Origin: Porticoccus sp033791605
Lineage (GTDB): Bacteria; Pseudomonadota; Gammaproteobacteria; Pseudomonadales; Porticoccaceae
DNA length: 60,794 bases
Assembly (NCBI GenBank): GCA_033791605.1
Contig: JASJGJ010000006.1
Location: 1-60,794 of the forward strand
Direction: 5' to 3'
Under the pieces are notes generated by a model. That model worked only from the letters and a program-made list of their open reading frames with translations. It was not told where the DNA came from and ran no database searches. A program made the position numbers and the translations under genes. Position 1 is the stretch's first letter. Each line of letters begins with the position of its first letter. Positions 17,857 to 27,135 of the stretch are shown here, in pieces.

Positions 17857-18846
17857 ATGTCGACTAAAGACGTTTTATCAGAAGGTGAGTTGGATGCGCT
17901 AATGGACAGTGTGTCCAGCGGTGATGTGCCGCTGGATGATGGTAGTGGTGATCACAGCTGCCAACCGTTTGACTTTAGCACCAGAGAGCAGGCATTACTG
18001 GCACAGATGCCTGCATTGAAAACCATCAATGAAAAGCATGCTCTGGCTTTAGTGCAAAGTATTCAAGCGTTATTCAAAGTACCTGTTGAAGTTGAGCCGA
18101 GTGATACTCGACTAGTGAAACTGGAAGAAACCATTATTTCCATTGCTGAACCATCGGGAATCAATGTGATACAAGTAACGCCATTGAATGGCGTTTCTTT
18201 CGTTGTTCTTTCTGGAGAACTGTTATCGTTTTTTGTAAATCAGTATTTTGGTGGTGGTGCCTCGAATTCCAATGTTAAGTCTTCTCGCTTGGAACTCACA
18301 CCGACAGAACGTCGAATTAATGATTTACTTACGACCAAATTTTTGTCGGGTCTTGAAAGTGCCTGGCAAGAGAAAATTGCTCTAAAGGCGGAGCAGGTGT
18401 CGTTCGAGAGTAATCCTGATTTTCTTCAAGTGGGTTCGCCTAGTGAGCTGGCATTACAGTTCTCCTTTCCTATCAAGATATTTGACTGGGAAGGAAGTAT
18501 TGATTGGATTATTCCCTATTCATCCGTAGAGCCTCTTAAGTCCCGTTTAGGCAGTCCTGCTTTGGCGTTTAAAACAGATCAGTCAGGGGTGAGCTGGGAG
18601 GGTTATTTCCGTAAAGAATTACTGTCTGTGTCTTTGGATGTAAGCGGAGTGTATACCTCGAAAAATGTGAGTATTGGTGAGGTTCTCAGCCTGAGAGCGG
18701 GATCTATTGTCCCCTTAAAGATGCCGACGGATGTGACGTTATGTATTGATGGCCGACCATTTTGTACTGGCGAGCACGGTGCTTTGAATGGTAAGAAATC
18801 TATAAAAGTTAAAGAAATATTTGACAGTGAAGCCGGTTCTTCATGA
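17857..18846 (+). CDS. fliM: Flagellar motor switch protein FliM
   Basis: C-ring protein that receives phospho-CheY. The N-terminal CheY-binding peptide is present as LSEGELDALMDSV (residues 7-19). The middle domain, which binds FliG, and the C-terminal SpoA domain (ISIGEVLSLRAGSIVPLKMP-type core, about 265-320) follow. 329 residues. The conserved CheY-binding motif means that CheY signalling is used, although no che genes are in this window. The start lies 9 bases after fliL. Confidence 0.93.
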   Translation: MSTKDVLSEGELDALMDSVSSGDVPLDDGSGDHSCQPFDFSTREQALLAQMPALKTINEKHALALVQSIQALFKVPVEVEPSDTRLVKLEETIISIAEPSGINVIQVTPLNGVSFVVLSGELLSFFVNQYFGGGASNSNVKSSRLELTPTERRINDLLTTKFLSGLESAWQEKIALKAEQVSFESNPDFLQVGSPSELALQFSFPIKIFDWEGSIDWIIPYSSVEPLKSRLGSPALAFKTDQSGVSWEGYFRKELLSVSLDVSGVYTSKNVSIGEVLSLRAGSIVPLKMPTDVTLCIDGRPFCTGEHGALNGKKSIKVKEIFDSEAGSS

Positions 18847-18864
18847 TTTTTCAGGAGGTTGTCG

Positions 18865-19257
18865 ATGAGTGAAACACAAGAAGACTCTGTGGTAGAGACG
18901 CAGGAAGATGTACAAAAAGCGGCTGTTGAGCAGGCTGCACCACTCCAAGAGTTACAGGCCGATGTTCCTGTTAGTGGGGGTTCATCAAAAGGTGGGGAAA
19001 TAAACTTGGATGCCCTGATGGATGTTCCTGTCACGTTATCCGTGGAGATAGGTCGCAGTAAATTACCGATCAAACAATTGATTAGCCTTAACCAAGGCTC
19101 GGTGGTTGAGCTTGAGCGTGGTGTAAATGAACCACTTGACCTTATGGTTAATGGAACATTAATAGCGCGGGGTGAAGTTGTGGTTGTGGATGGTCAGTTT
19201 GGTTTGCGCTTGATTGATATTGTCAGTCCATCAGAACGATTGCAGAAACTTAAGTAA
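18865..19257 (+). CDS. fliN: Flagellar motor switch protein FliN
   Basis: 130-residue C-ring base protein that also docks FliH-FliI. An acidic, Gln/Glu-rich N-terminus of about 45 residues leads to a canonical SpoA domain (DVPVTLSVEIGRSKLPIKQL, LNQGSVVELERGVNEPLDL, VNGTLIARGEVVVVDGQFGL-type order). A textbook AGGAGG at 18853-18858 lies 6 bases before the ATG at 18865; the TTG at 18859 has no room for a ribosome-binding site. Overlaps fliO by 1 base. Confidence 0.94.
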   Translation: MSETQEDSVVETQEDVQKAAVEQAAPLQELQADVPVSGGSSKGGEINLDALMDVPVTLSVEIGRSKLPIKQLISLNQGSVVELERGVNEPLDLMVNGTLIARGEVVVVDGQFGLRLIDIVSPSERLQKLK

Positions 19258-19742
19258 TGCTTAAATTCCTTTTAAGTTATTTTCTTTCTGTTCGTGTAAA
19301 AACAGATAAAAGAGGCCATGGCTATGTTGGGATATGGCTTCTAACAATGACGATGCCTGTTGCAGTATTGGCGGAAGAGAAGGGGGGTAGTCCCAGTGTC
19401 GATATTTTCAATACCGCTTATCTGTTTCAGGTTTTTGGTTCATTACTAGTCGTTTTTGGCTGTATTTTTGGGTTAATTTTTTTGCTGAAAAAATTAAACG
19501 GAATACCAAACAGTCAAAAAGCGCCAATACGCGTGTTGGGTGCAGCACGAGTGGGTGCCAGAGAAAAAATTCTGTTAGTGGAAGCGGGAGAGCAGCAGTT
19601 GTTGGTGGGGGTTGCTGCTGGAAGTATGCGGACGCTGCATACCTTTGATAAACCTATTGTGGACAGTACGGAGATCGATCAGAAGAATACAGATTTTGCT
19701 TCGCTGCTGGGCTCTTCATTTGCCTCAAGGAAAGCCAAATGA
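19257..19742 (+). CDS. fliO: Flagellar biosynthetic protein FliO
   Basis: 161-residue FliO, an accessory for assembly of the FliP ring. It begins with a long N-region and a hydrophobic segment (IWLLTMTMPVAVLAEE) that looks like a cleavable signal, then the conserved membrane segment (VFGSLLVVFGCIFGLIFLLK) and a cytoplasmic beta domain with IRVLGAARVGAREKILLVEAG, the family core. Starts on the fliN stop (TAATG) and overlaps fliP by 4 bases. Confidence 0.88.
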   Translation: MLKFLLSYFLSVRVKTDKRGHGYVGIWLLTMTMPVAVLAEEKGGSPSVDIFNTAYLFQVFGSLLVVFGCIFGLIFLLKKLNGIPNSQKAPIRVLGAARVGAREKILLVEAGEQQLLVGVAAGSMRTLHTFDKPIVDSTEIDQKNTDFASLLGSSFASRKAK

Positions 19743-20572
19743 TCGTTATGGGTTTAAGGAAAGTTGCGGCATTGGGTGAGATTTTCGCATTACGTGAAAC
19801 CTTGAGTCCCGGGCAATATTCAAAGCTGGGACACGCCCTAAAATATTTTCTGGTAATACTGGCCGTTAGTTTACCTACATTAGCTGGGGCCGATGCTACG
19901 ATTCCCTTGTTGTCGGTAGAGCCCACAGCAACTGGTGGCAGTAATTACTCGGTAAGCATACAGATATTAATGTTGATGACACTGCTGAGCTTGTTGCCAG
20001 CAGCGTTGATTACCATGACCTCTTTTACCCGGGTATTGGTGGTTTTAGCTATTTTGCGGCAGGCGCTGGGTACTGCTCAAACGCCGTCAAACCAGATTCT
20101 TCTTGGTCTATCACTGTTTCTGAGTCTTTTTATTATGTCTCCTGTATTAGAGCAGGCCTATGACACGGGTTTAAAGCCTTATATGGAAGAGACGATGCCT
20201 TTTGATGAGGCGCTGGCTAATGCAACTATTCCCTTTCGAGAGTTCATGCTGAACCAAACTCGCGAGTCTGACCTGATTATGTTTGCAGAACTGGGCGGCT
20301 ATGATGGTTTTGAAACCGACAACGATATCCCCCTGAAAGTACTGTTGCCTTCTTTTTTGACGAGCGAATTGAAGACGGCATTTCAAATTGGATTTCTTAT
20401 TTTTATTCCATTTTTAGTGATCGATTTGGTGGTGGCCAGTGTTTTGATGTCCATGGGTATGATGATGTTGTCGCCTATGCTCATATCACTGCCATTCAAA
20501 ATTATGTTGTTTGTATTGATTGATGGCTGGTCGTTGATTGTCGGTACGCTTGCTGCAAGTTTTGTGACCTGA
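19739..20572 (+). CDS. fliP: Flagellar export gate protein FliP
   Basis: Core ring protein of the type III export gate. 277 residues: a signal-like N-terminus ending near LAGADATIP, then four membrane segments. The FliP signature blocks are clear: LPAALITMTSFTRVLVVLAI, LRQALGTAQTPSNQILLGL and LMSMGMMMLSPMLISLPFK. The N-terminal extension before the signal segment (about 35 residues) is somewhat long; an in-frame ATG at 19748 would trim 3 residues. ATGA overlap with fliO. Confidence 0.95.
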   Translation: MIVMGLRKVAALGEIFALRETLSPGQYSKLGHALKYFLVILAVSLPTLAGADATIPLLSVEPTATGGSNYSVSIQILMLMTLLSLLPAALITMTSFTRVLVVLAILRQALGTAQTPSNQILLGLSLFLSLFIMSPVLEQAYDTGLKPYMEETMPFDEALANATIPFREFMLNQTRESDLIMFAELGGYDGFETDNDIPLKVLLPSFLTSELKTAFQIGFLIFIPFLVIDLVVASVLMSMGMMMLSPMLISLPFKIMLFVLIDGWSLIVGTLAASFVT

Positions 20573-20586
20573 CAAGGGGGTAGAGC

Positions 20587-20856
20587 ATGACACCAGAAAC
20601 AGTATTGGATGTAGGTCGCGAGGCGTTGTATCTGACCATGATGATAGCAGCGCCCCTACTGTTGTCAGCCTTGGCGGTTGGTTTGCTTATTGGGGTTTTT
20701 CAGGCCGCAACCCAAATTCAGGAAATGACGTTAAGTTTTATTCCCAAACTGATTGTGTTGGTTTTTGCTCTGTTAATTGCGGGTCCCTGGATGTTGCGGC
20801 TTATTACGGAGTTTACCCTGCGTCTGTACGGTGAAATTCCAGGCCTGCTGGGTTAG
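20587..20856 (+). CDS. fliQ: Flagellar export gate protein FliQ
   Basis: 89-residue FliQ with two membrane helices, part of the FliPQR export gate. The start MTPETVLDVGREALYLTMM and the segment GLLIGVFQAATQIQEMTLSF are diagnostic. Preceded by AAGGGGG; lies between fliP and fliR as usual. Confidence 0.96.
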   Translation: MTPETVLDVGREALYLTMMIAAPLLLSALAVGLLIGVFQAATQIQEMTLSFIPKLIVLVFALLIAGPWMLRLITEFTLRLYGEIPGLLG

Positions 20857-20861
20857 TTGTT

Positions 20862-21632
20862 TTGATATTCTCTGCGGATCAACTGGCTGGCTGGACCCAG
20901 GGTTATTATTGGCCTTTTTTACGCTTGTCGGCACTTTTTTTGGCGTCACCTATTTTTAGTGCATCCTCATTCCCCGTGCGCGGTCGAGTTATTTTGGCGG
21001 TTTTAATTACGGCACTGATTATGCCGTCGTTGCCAGAGATTCCTGTGGTAGAACCTCTTAGTGCAACGGGGCTGTTATTGGCTGGGCAGCAGGTGGTGAT
21101 TGGACTGGCCATGGGCTTTATCTTACAGATGGTCTTTGGTGCTGTGGTTATAGCAGGACAGACGTTATCAATGACCATGGGCTTAGGTTTTGCCATGGCT
21201 GTGGATCCTCAAAATGGTGTGCAGGTTCCAGTCTTGAGTCAGTTGTATGTAATCTTAGCCACACTGATATTTTTGTCCATCGATGGCCATTTGATCTTGA
21301 TTCAATTTCTTGTAGACAGCTTTACGTTGTTGCCTATAGGGCTTTCGGGTTGGCGTGAGAACTTTGGTATCAATGTGGTGTTGTGGGGAAGTCAGATGTT
21401 CCTGACGGCATTGTTGCTGGTATTACCCGCATTGACTGCAGTTTTATTAATTAATGTGGCGTTTGGCGTGGTCACTCGTGCGGCTCCTCAGTTAAATATT
21501 TTTGCTGTTGGTTTTCCCGTGACGATTATGGCTGGATTTGTTTTTATCACACTGTCTATGCCCACTGTTTTTTCGCGGCTCGTCAATATGTTTGATGCGG
21601 GTCTTGCTCAAGCTTTATCGGTACTTCACTAG
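20862..21632 (+). CDS. fliR: Flagellar export gate protein FliR
   Basis: 256-residue, multi-spanning gate protein. The N-terminus read from TTG at 20862 (MIFSADQLAGWTQGYYWPFL) matches the family start, in which SxxQLxxW precedes the first helix. The next ATG is about 43 residues in and would remove the first helix, so TTG is the likely start. The ribosome-binding site is weak and the gene starts 5 bases after fliQ, suggesting coupled translation. The sequence MGLGFAMAVDPQNGVQVPVL is a FliR landmark. Confidence 0.92.
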   Translation: MIFSADQLAGWTQGYYWPFLRLSALFLASPIFSASSFPVRGRVILAVLITALIMPSLPEIPVVEPLSATGLLLAGQQVVIGLAMGFILQMVFGAVVIAGQTLSMTMGLGFAMAVDPQNGVQVPVLSQLYVILATLIFLSIDGHLILIQFLVDSFTLLPIGLSGWRENFGINVVLWGSQMFLTALLLVLPALTAVLLINVAFGVVTRAAPQLNIFAVGFPVTIMAGFVFITLSMPTVFSRLVNMFDAGLAQALSVLH

Positions 21633-21641
21633 GAGGGCATG

Positions 21642-22835
21642 ATGGCAGAAAACCAGAGCTCCGGTGAGCGTTCAGAACAACCGACGGCGCGACGAAAGCA
21701 GGAGTCGCGAAAAAAAGGCCAAGTTCCCCGATCCCGAGAACTTAACACCATGCTGTCGCTGCTTTTTGGCGCGTTAGGATTGTTGATGTTGGGTGGCAGC
21801 ATGTCTGCAGAACTGGCGTCACTCGTAGAAGCGAGTTTTAGTTTTGATCGCGCTGTCGCCTTTGACAAGGAAATGGTACCCGTACATTTAATGTCTACCG
21901 TGATATCGGCACTGATGATATTGATACCTTTTTTTCTAGTGATGGTGGTCGGCTCTTTTGTCGGGCCGCTGATGATGGGGGGGTGGTCCTTCAGTCCTTC
22001 AGCAATGGCTTTTAAGCTTGAAAAATTGAGCCCATTAAAAGGGATAAAACGGATTGTTTCAGCAAAAGGATTGTTGGAGTTGCTGAAGGCATTATTTAAA
22101 TTTTTACTTTTGATGACGGCGACCATTATTCTGTTCGATATATTCTTGAATCAAATTCTCAATTTAGGCAGTCAGCCACCAGAGCAGGCTTTTGCGGAAG
22201 CGACACATTTGTTGGTGTGGAGTTTATTGACCCTCAGTTTTACCATGATTTTTATTGTTGTTTTTGATGTGCCCTTTGAGCTGTGGAATCACACCAAGCA
22301 ATTGAAAATGACGAAGCAGGAAATCAAGGATGAAATGAAAGAGAGTGAAGGGCGGCCTGAAGTTAAGAGTCGTATTAGGGCCATGCAACGTGAAGCCTCC
22401 CAGCGTCGAATGATGGACGATGTTCCAACCGCGGATGTAGTGATCACGAACCCCACACACTTTGCTGTGGCATTGAAATATGTAGATAAACCTGGAGCGG
22501 CACCCCTAGTGGTTGCCAAAGGACGTGACCTTGTTGCCTTCCGAATACGTAGTGTAGCGATTGAAAATGATGTGGCGATTTTTGAAGCGCCACCATTAGC
22601 TCGTGCACTTTATGGTTCTACAGAGATTGGAGATGAAATTCCTCATAACCTTTATCTGGCGGTAGCAAAAGTATTGGCATATATCTACCAACTGCGTATG
22701 TCTGTAGCGGGAGATTATATTGTTCCACCCAATGATTTTGTGATTCCCGATGAGTATCACGATGATACAGCTGATGATGGAAATCAAAATGGAGAGACAA
22801 AAGGCAGTGATACAGGAATGAATGGCGATGAGTGA
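21642..22835 (+). CDS. flhB: Export switch protein FlhB
   Basis: Specificity switch of the export apparatus. 397 residues: a basic N-terminus (ERSEQPTARRKQESRKKGQV), four membrane helices, and a cytoplasmic domain with the self-cleaving NPTH motif (DVVITNPTHFAVALKY, near residue 270). The ATG at 21642 has AGGAGG 5 bases upstream; the ATG at 21639 is too close to it. The tail beyond the conserved domain is Asp/Gly-rich. A stand-alone paralogue of the C-terminal domain is encoded at 34.5 kb. Overlaps flhA by 14 bases. Confidence 0.95.
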   Translation: MAENQSSGERSEQPTARRKQESRKKGQVPRSRELNTMLSLLFGALGLLMLGGSMSAELASLVEASFSFDRAVAFDKEMVPVHLMSTVISALMILIPFFLVMVVGSFVGPLMMGGWSFSPSAMAFKLEKLSPLKGIKRIVSAKGLLELLKALFKFLLLMTATIILFDIFLNQILNLGSQPPEQAFAEATHLLVWSLLTLSFTMIFIVVFDVPFELWNHTKQLKMTKQEIKDEMKESEGRPEVKSRIRAMQREASQRRMMDDVPTADVVITNPTHFAVALKYVDKPGAAPLVVAKGRDLVAFRIRSVAIENDVAIFEAPPLARALYGSTEIGDEIPHNLYLAVAKVLAYIYQLRMSVAGDYIVPPNDFVIPDEYHDDTADDGNQNGETKGSDTGMNGDE

Positions 22836-24921
22836 ACCGACAAATAATACCACCGCTATGAATGGGCTCAGCTTCTCTACCTTGGCTGGATTTGGTACCC
22901 CTGTACTGTTATTTATGATGCTGGTGATGATGGTTCTGCCATTGCCACCCTTCATTCTAGATTTGTTGTTCACTTTTAATATTGCCTTGGCGATGATTGT
23001 CTTGCTGGCTTCGGTATATGCTGCGCGGCCACTTGATTTTGCGGTATTTCCTACCGTGCTACTAATTTCTACATTGCTGAGATTGGCGCTGAATGTAGCG
23101 TCTACTCGTGTCGTTCTATTGGAAGGTCATAATGGAACCGATGCTGCTGGCCGAGTAATTCAGGCCTTTGGAGAATTCGTCGTTGGTGGTAGTTACACCG
23201 TAGGTTTGGTTGTTTTTGCCATTCTGGTGATTATTAACTTTGTTGTTGTGACGAAAGGTGCTGGGCGAATTTCTGAAGTGACAGCCAGATTTACTCTGGA
23301 TGCCATGCCGGGTAAGCAAATGGCGATTGATGCTGATCTGAACGCTGGGTTAATTAGCCAGGATGTGGCTTTAACACGGCGTGATGATGTGGCTCGGGAA
23401 GCAGATTTTTATGGGGCTATGGATGGTGCCAGTAAGTTTGTTCGTGGTGATGCTGTCGCCGGTATTTTGATCCTGTTTATCAATATTATTGGTGGATTTG
23501 CAGTTGGTGTGTTGCAACATGACCTTAGTGCGGGTGAAGCCGCCCATAATTATGTGCTATTAACTATTGGTGATGGTTTGGTTGCTCAGCTGCCCTCGCT
23601 ACTGTTGTCCACGGCAGCAGCCATTATTGTCACTCGGGTATCCGGTTCTCAGGATATGGGTAACGAAATCGTTACCCAGCTGTTCAGTAATCCAAAAGTT
23701 TTATTTGTGACGGGTGCATTGATTGGGATTATGGGCTTGGTGCCTGGTATGCCCAACCTCGTGTTTTTGTCATTGGCGGGCATGCTCGGTGCTTTGGGAT
23801 ATATGCAGCTACAGCAGCAGAAGGTGGAATTAATTCCTGCCGCTCCGGAAACGGTTGAAAAACCCACAGAAGCACGCGATTTAAATTGGGATGATGTCTT
23901 GGCCGTGGATGAGATTGGCCTGGAAGTGGGTTATCGCTTGATCTCTCTGGTGGATAAAAACCAGGGGGGTGAGTTATTAGCTCGAATTAAGGGCGTAAGA
24001 AAGAAGCTCTCTCAAGAGCTGGGATTTTTAATTCACTCCGTGCATATACGTGATAATTTGGATCTGTCTCCCAATGAATATCGGATCAGTTTTCATGATG
24101 TCATCGTCGGGCAGGGTGAGGTTTATCCGGGTAAAGATTTAGCCATTAATCCCGGTCAGGTCTACGGTGAGTTGGCCGGTGTCGCTACCAAGGACCCTAC
24201 CTTTGGGTTGGATGCGGTCTGGATAGACTCATCCCAACGGGATGATGCCCAAGCGATGGGGTTCACCGTGGTCGATTGTGGAACAGTGATAGCCACTCAC
24301 CTTAGTCAATTATTGAAAAATCAGGCTCACGAGCTTATTGGGCAGGATGGTGTACAGCAGTTGCTTGATAAGTTGGCTCAGACCTCTCCAAAACTGGTGG
24401 AAAACCTTGTGCCTAAATTACTTGGGTTGGGCGAGGTGACCAAAGTTATGCAGAACCTTCTGGAGGAGGGGGTGCCCATTCGTGATATTCGGACAATAGC
24501 CGAAGCGTTGGCGGAACAGGGGGGGAAGAGTCAGGATACTGACACTTTGACCAGCCAGGTTCGTATTGCTCTGGGCCGGACGATATTCCAGACAGCCAAT
24601 GGTATCGGGGGGGATATGTCTGTGATGGTCCTTGATTCTCAACTGGAACAAATTTTGCAAGGTGCTATGCAAGGGGCTGCTGGGGGCTTGGAGCCTTCAC
24701 TGATGGAAAGTGTTATCAGTCAGGTTGTGGAGGCCTCTGGAAGAATTGAAGCTGAAGGCAAAAACCCAGTATTGCTTGTTGCCAGTAATATTCGGTTGTT
24801 CTTATCGCGTTTGTTGCGAGGACGTATGGGCAATTTTTATATTCTTGCTTATGAAGAAATTCCGGCCAGTAAGAATATTAAAGTAGTGGCAACGGTTGGT
24901 AGTGGTCAGCCTAAATTGTAG
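22822..24921 (+). CDS. flhA: Flagellar export gate protein FlhA
   Basis: Largest export-gate subunit, which forms the nonameric ring. 699 residues: N-terminal membrane domain with about eight helices and the FHIPEP signature (RFTLDAMPGKQMAIDADLNAG, quoted in part; near 155-175), then a cytoplasmic domain from about 345 that receives chaperone-substrate complexes. ATGs at 22822 and 22828 are both possible. Overlap with flhB means one transcript. Confidence 0.96.
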   Translation: MAMSEPTNNTTAMNGLSFSTLAGFGTPVLLFMMLVMMVLPLPPFILDLLFTFNIALAMIVLLASVYAARPLDFAVFPTVLLISTLLRLALNVASTRVVLLEGHNGTDAAGRVIQAFGEFVVGGSYTVGLVVFAILVIINFVVVTKGAGRISEVTARFTLDAMPGKQMAIDADLNAGLISQDVALTRRDDVAREADFYGAMDGASKFVRGDAVAGILILFINIIGGFAVGVLQHDLSAGEAAHNYVLLTIGDGLVAQLPSLLLSTAAAIIVTRVSGSQDMGNEIVTQLFSNPKVLFVTGALIGIMGLVPGMPNLVFLSLAGMLGALGYMQLQQQKVELIPAAPETVEKPTEARDLNWDDVLAVDEIGLEVGYRLISLVDKNQGGELLARIKGVRKKLSQELGFLIHSVHIRDNLDLSPNEYRISFHDVIVGQGEVYPGKDLAINPGQVYGELAGVATKDPTFGLDAVWIDSSQRDDAQAMGFTVVDCGTVIATHLSQLLKNQAHELIGQDGVQQLLDKLAQTSPKLVENLVPKLLGLGEVTKVMQNLLEEGVPIRDIRTIAEALAEQGGKSQDTDTLTSQVRIALGRTIFQTANGIGGDMSVMVLDSQLEQILQGAMQGAAGGLEPSLMESVISQVVEASGRIEAEGKNPVLLVASNIRLFLSRLLRGRMGNFYILAYEEIPASKNIKVVATVGSGQPKL

Positions 24922-25009
24922 TTGTGGGTTGAAGACTTAGGTGGATAACAAGCCACAGATAAAAAATCTGTAGTAGCGGCTGAAAACAACGTAGCGGTAG
25001 GATGATTCA

Positions 25010-26242
25010 ATGAAAATTAAACGCTTTCTAGACAAGGATAGCCGCAGTGCAATGGCTAGGGTCAGAGCTGAAATGGGCGGCGATGCTGTTATTTTATCGA
25101 GTAAAAATGTTAACGGCCAAGTAGAGATGGTCGCCGCAATGGATTTTGACGAAAATACCCTGAACGATCGCCTAGACGGCAATCCAAATACCCGCTCAGG
25201 TGTTGATTCTGGGATGGTTTCCAGTATGGCTTCTGCAATGGGCTCAGTTCATAACTTTGCTCATACGTTAGACGCCAAACAATCTATGGTTTCTGAACCT
25301 TCAAATGAGCAAAGCCCGACACTCACGGATCTTCAGCGTGAATTGGGAAATTTGCGAGGTATGCTGGAAAGTGAGTTGGCACAATTGTCGTGGAAGGATA
25401 TGGCTGGTCGACCTTCTGTGAAGGCTGCACTCTATAATCGTCTTACCAAGCTGGGGTTGTCTCGAGCTATCTGTGGTGCCATCACAGATAAGCTGCCCGC
25501 CAAAGGGGATTTGGAAGCTCATTGGGCTAAAGCGCTTGGTATGCTGGCTCGCAGAGTTCAGGTGATGGGCGATAGCCTGTTAAATGAAGGCGGTATAGTG
25601 GCGTTGGTGGGTTCAACGGGTGTTGGTAAGACGACGACAATTGCCAAGCTTGCCGCACGTTTTGTGATGCGTCACGGGACTAAACAGGTTGCTCTGATTA
25701 CCACCGATTGTTATCGCATTGGTGGTCAGGAGCAGCTGGAAACCTTTGCCAATTACTTGGGTATTCCCATGATTGTAGCGACGGATGGCCAGCAGCTGAA
25801 GTCGGCGTTGGATCAGTTATCTTCCAGAAAGTTGGTGTTGATTGATACTGCGGGGATGAGTCAACGTGATGTGCGTCTTTACGAACAATTTTCAACGTTG
25901 AAGTCTGTGGGGTATGACATTGATGCCTATGTGGTGTTGTCCGCGACGGCCCAGCAGGGTTCACTCAATGAAGTGGTTCAGGTCTTCGGTAACAAGGCTT
26001 TGGCCGGAGCCATGATCACTAAGGTAGATGAATCGTCCAGTTTGGGGTCTGTTTTGGATGTGGTGGTGAAAAATAATCTGAAGCTGGGTTATGTCAGTAC
26101 TGGTCAAAAAGTCCCTGAGGATATTATTCCTGCCCGAGTGGAGTATCTTATTACTAAGGCTGTGGAGTTGATGGAAATGGAAGCCAGGCTTGCAGATAGT
26201 AAAAACAATAATGATCGGGTTTCTCGATCCGTAGCCGTATAG
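25010..26242 (+). CDS. flhF: Flagellar polar-placement GTPase FlhF
   Basis: SRP-like GTPase that sets the polar site of flagellum assembly. 410 residues: N-terminal B domain (MKIKRFLDKDSRSAMARVRA), a helical N domain, and a G domain with P-loop GSTGVGKTTTIAKLAARF (about 201-218), DCYRIGGQEQL and DTAGMSQRD. Its presence, with FleN/FlhG next, points to polar flagellation. 88 bases separate it from flhA. Confidence 0.95.
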   Translation: MKIKRFLDKDSRSAMARVRAEMGGDAVILSSKNVNGQVEMVAAMDFDENTLNDRLDGNPNTRSGVDSGMVSSMASAMGSVHNFAHTLDAKQSMVSEPSNEQSPTLTDLQRELGNLRGMLESELAQLSWKDMAGRPSVKAALYNRLTKLGLSRAICGAITDKLPAKGDLEAHWAKALGMLARRVQVMGDSLLNEGGIVALVGSTGVGKTTTIAKLAARFVMRHGTKQVALITTDCYRIGGQEQLETFANYLGIPMIVATDGQQLKSALDQLSSRKLVLIDTAGMSQRDVRLYEQFSTLKSVGYDIDAYVVLSATAQQGSLNEVVQVFGNKALAGAMITKVDESSSLGSVLDVVVKNNLKLGYVSTGQKVPEDIIPARVEYLITKAVELMEMEARLADSKNNNDRVSRSVAV

Positions 26243-26249
26243 GTTTTAG

Positions 26250-27113
26250 ATGACGAATCAAGCTCAGGGGCTCCAAAACATGGCAGCCCCTTCTTCCATT
26301 AATGTCATTGCCGTGACCAGTGGCAAAGGTGGTGTAGGAAAAACCAATGTCTCCGTTAACCTGGCTGTTAGTCTTGCAGCCCAAGGCCGCTCCGTGGTTT
26401 TGTTTGATGCTGACTTGGGTTTAGCCAATGTCGATATCGCCTTGGGGTTAAAACCTAAGTATGACATTCGTCATGTGATATCTGGTGAGCGGACCCTTGA
26501 AGAAATTTTGGTGGAAGGACCTAATGGGATACGTGTTGTCCCTGCTTCGTCCGGTGTTTCCAGTATGACCAGTTTGACATCACAACAGCAAGCTGGATTG
26601 ATCCGGGCGTTTAATGAGCTGACATTTCCAGTAGATGCATTAATTGTTGATACCGGTGCTGGTATCGATCTCAGTGTATTGACCTTCACCAGTGCCTGCC
26701 AGGAAATTATCGTGGTAATTTGTGATGAGCCCACCTCTATTACGGATGCTTATGCGCTGATTAAAGTGTTGAATCGGGAGTGCGGTGTAAAAAGATTTCA
26801 GTTATTGGCCAATATGGTGGATAACGATAGCCAGGGTAGGCAACTTTATGACAAAGTCAGTCGGGTGGCCGATCGTTTCCTTGATGTGCATTTAGGTTAT
26901 CTCGGGGCGATTCCTCGAGATGATTATCTACGCAAAGCTGTGCAGCAACAAAATGCAGTTGTTCAAGCTTACCCGCGTAGTCCATCGGCGCAGGCATTGG
27001 TCAGGTTAGCTAAAGCGATTGATAATCCTGCTAGCGTCCATCAAAGTCCTGGTGGTTTAGGGTTTTTTGTTGAAAGATTGATTCACTATGGCACGCTTGG
27101 AATAGAAGTTTGA
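26250..27113 (+). CDS. flhG: Flagellar number regulator FleN/FlhG (MinD-like ATPase)
   Basis: ParA/MinD-type ATPase that limits flagellar number by antagonising FleQ and partnering FlhF. 287 residues: deviant Walker A SGKGGVGKTN (about 23-32), FDADLGLANVDIALGL, VDTGAGID, and a C-terminal amphipathic membrane-binding region. The start at ATG 26250 follows flhF by 7 bases with only a weak ribosome-binding site. In pseudomonads the gene is called fleN. Confidence 0.94.
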   Translation: MTNQAQGLQNMAAPSSINVIAVTSGKGGVGKTNVSVNLAVSLAAQGRSVVLFDADLGLANVDIALGLKPKYDIRHVISGERTLEEILVEGPNGIRVVPASSGVSSMTSLTSQQQAGLIRAFNELTFPVDALIVDTGAGIDLSVLTFTSACQEIIVVICDEPTSITDAYALIKVLNRECGVKRFQLLANMVDNDSQGRQLYDKVSRVADRFLDVHLGYLGAIPRDDYLRKAVQQQNAVVQAYPRSPSAQALVRLAKAIDNPASVHQSPGGLGFFVERLIHYGTLGIEV

Positions 27114-27135
27114 TGATGGGAATAGAAGTCTCCCT

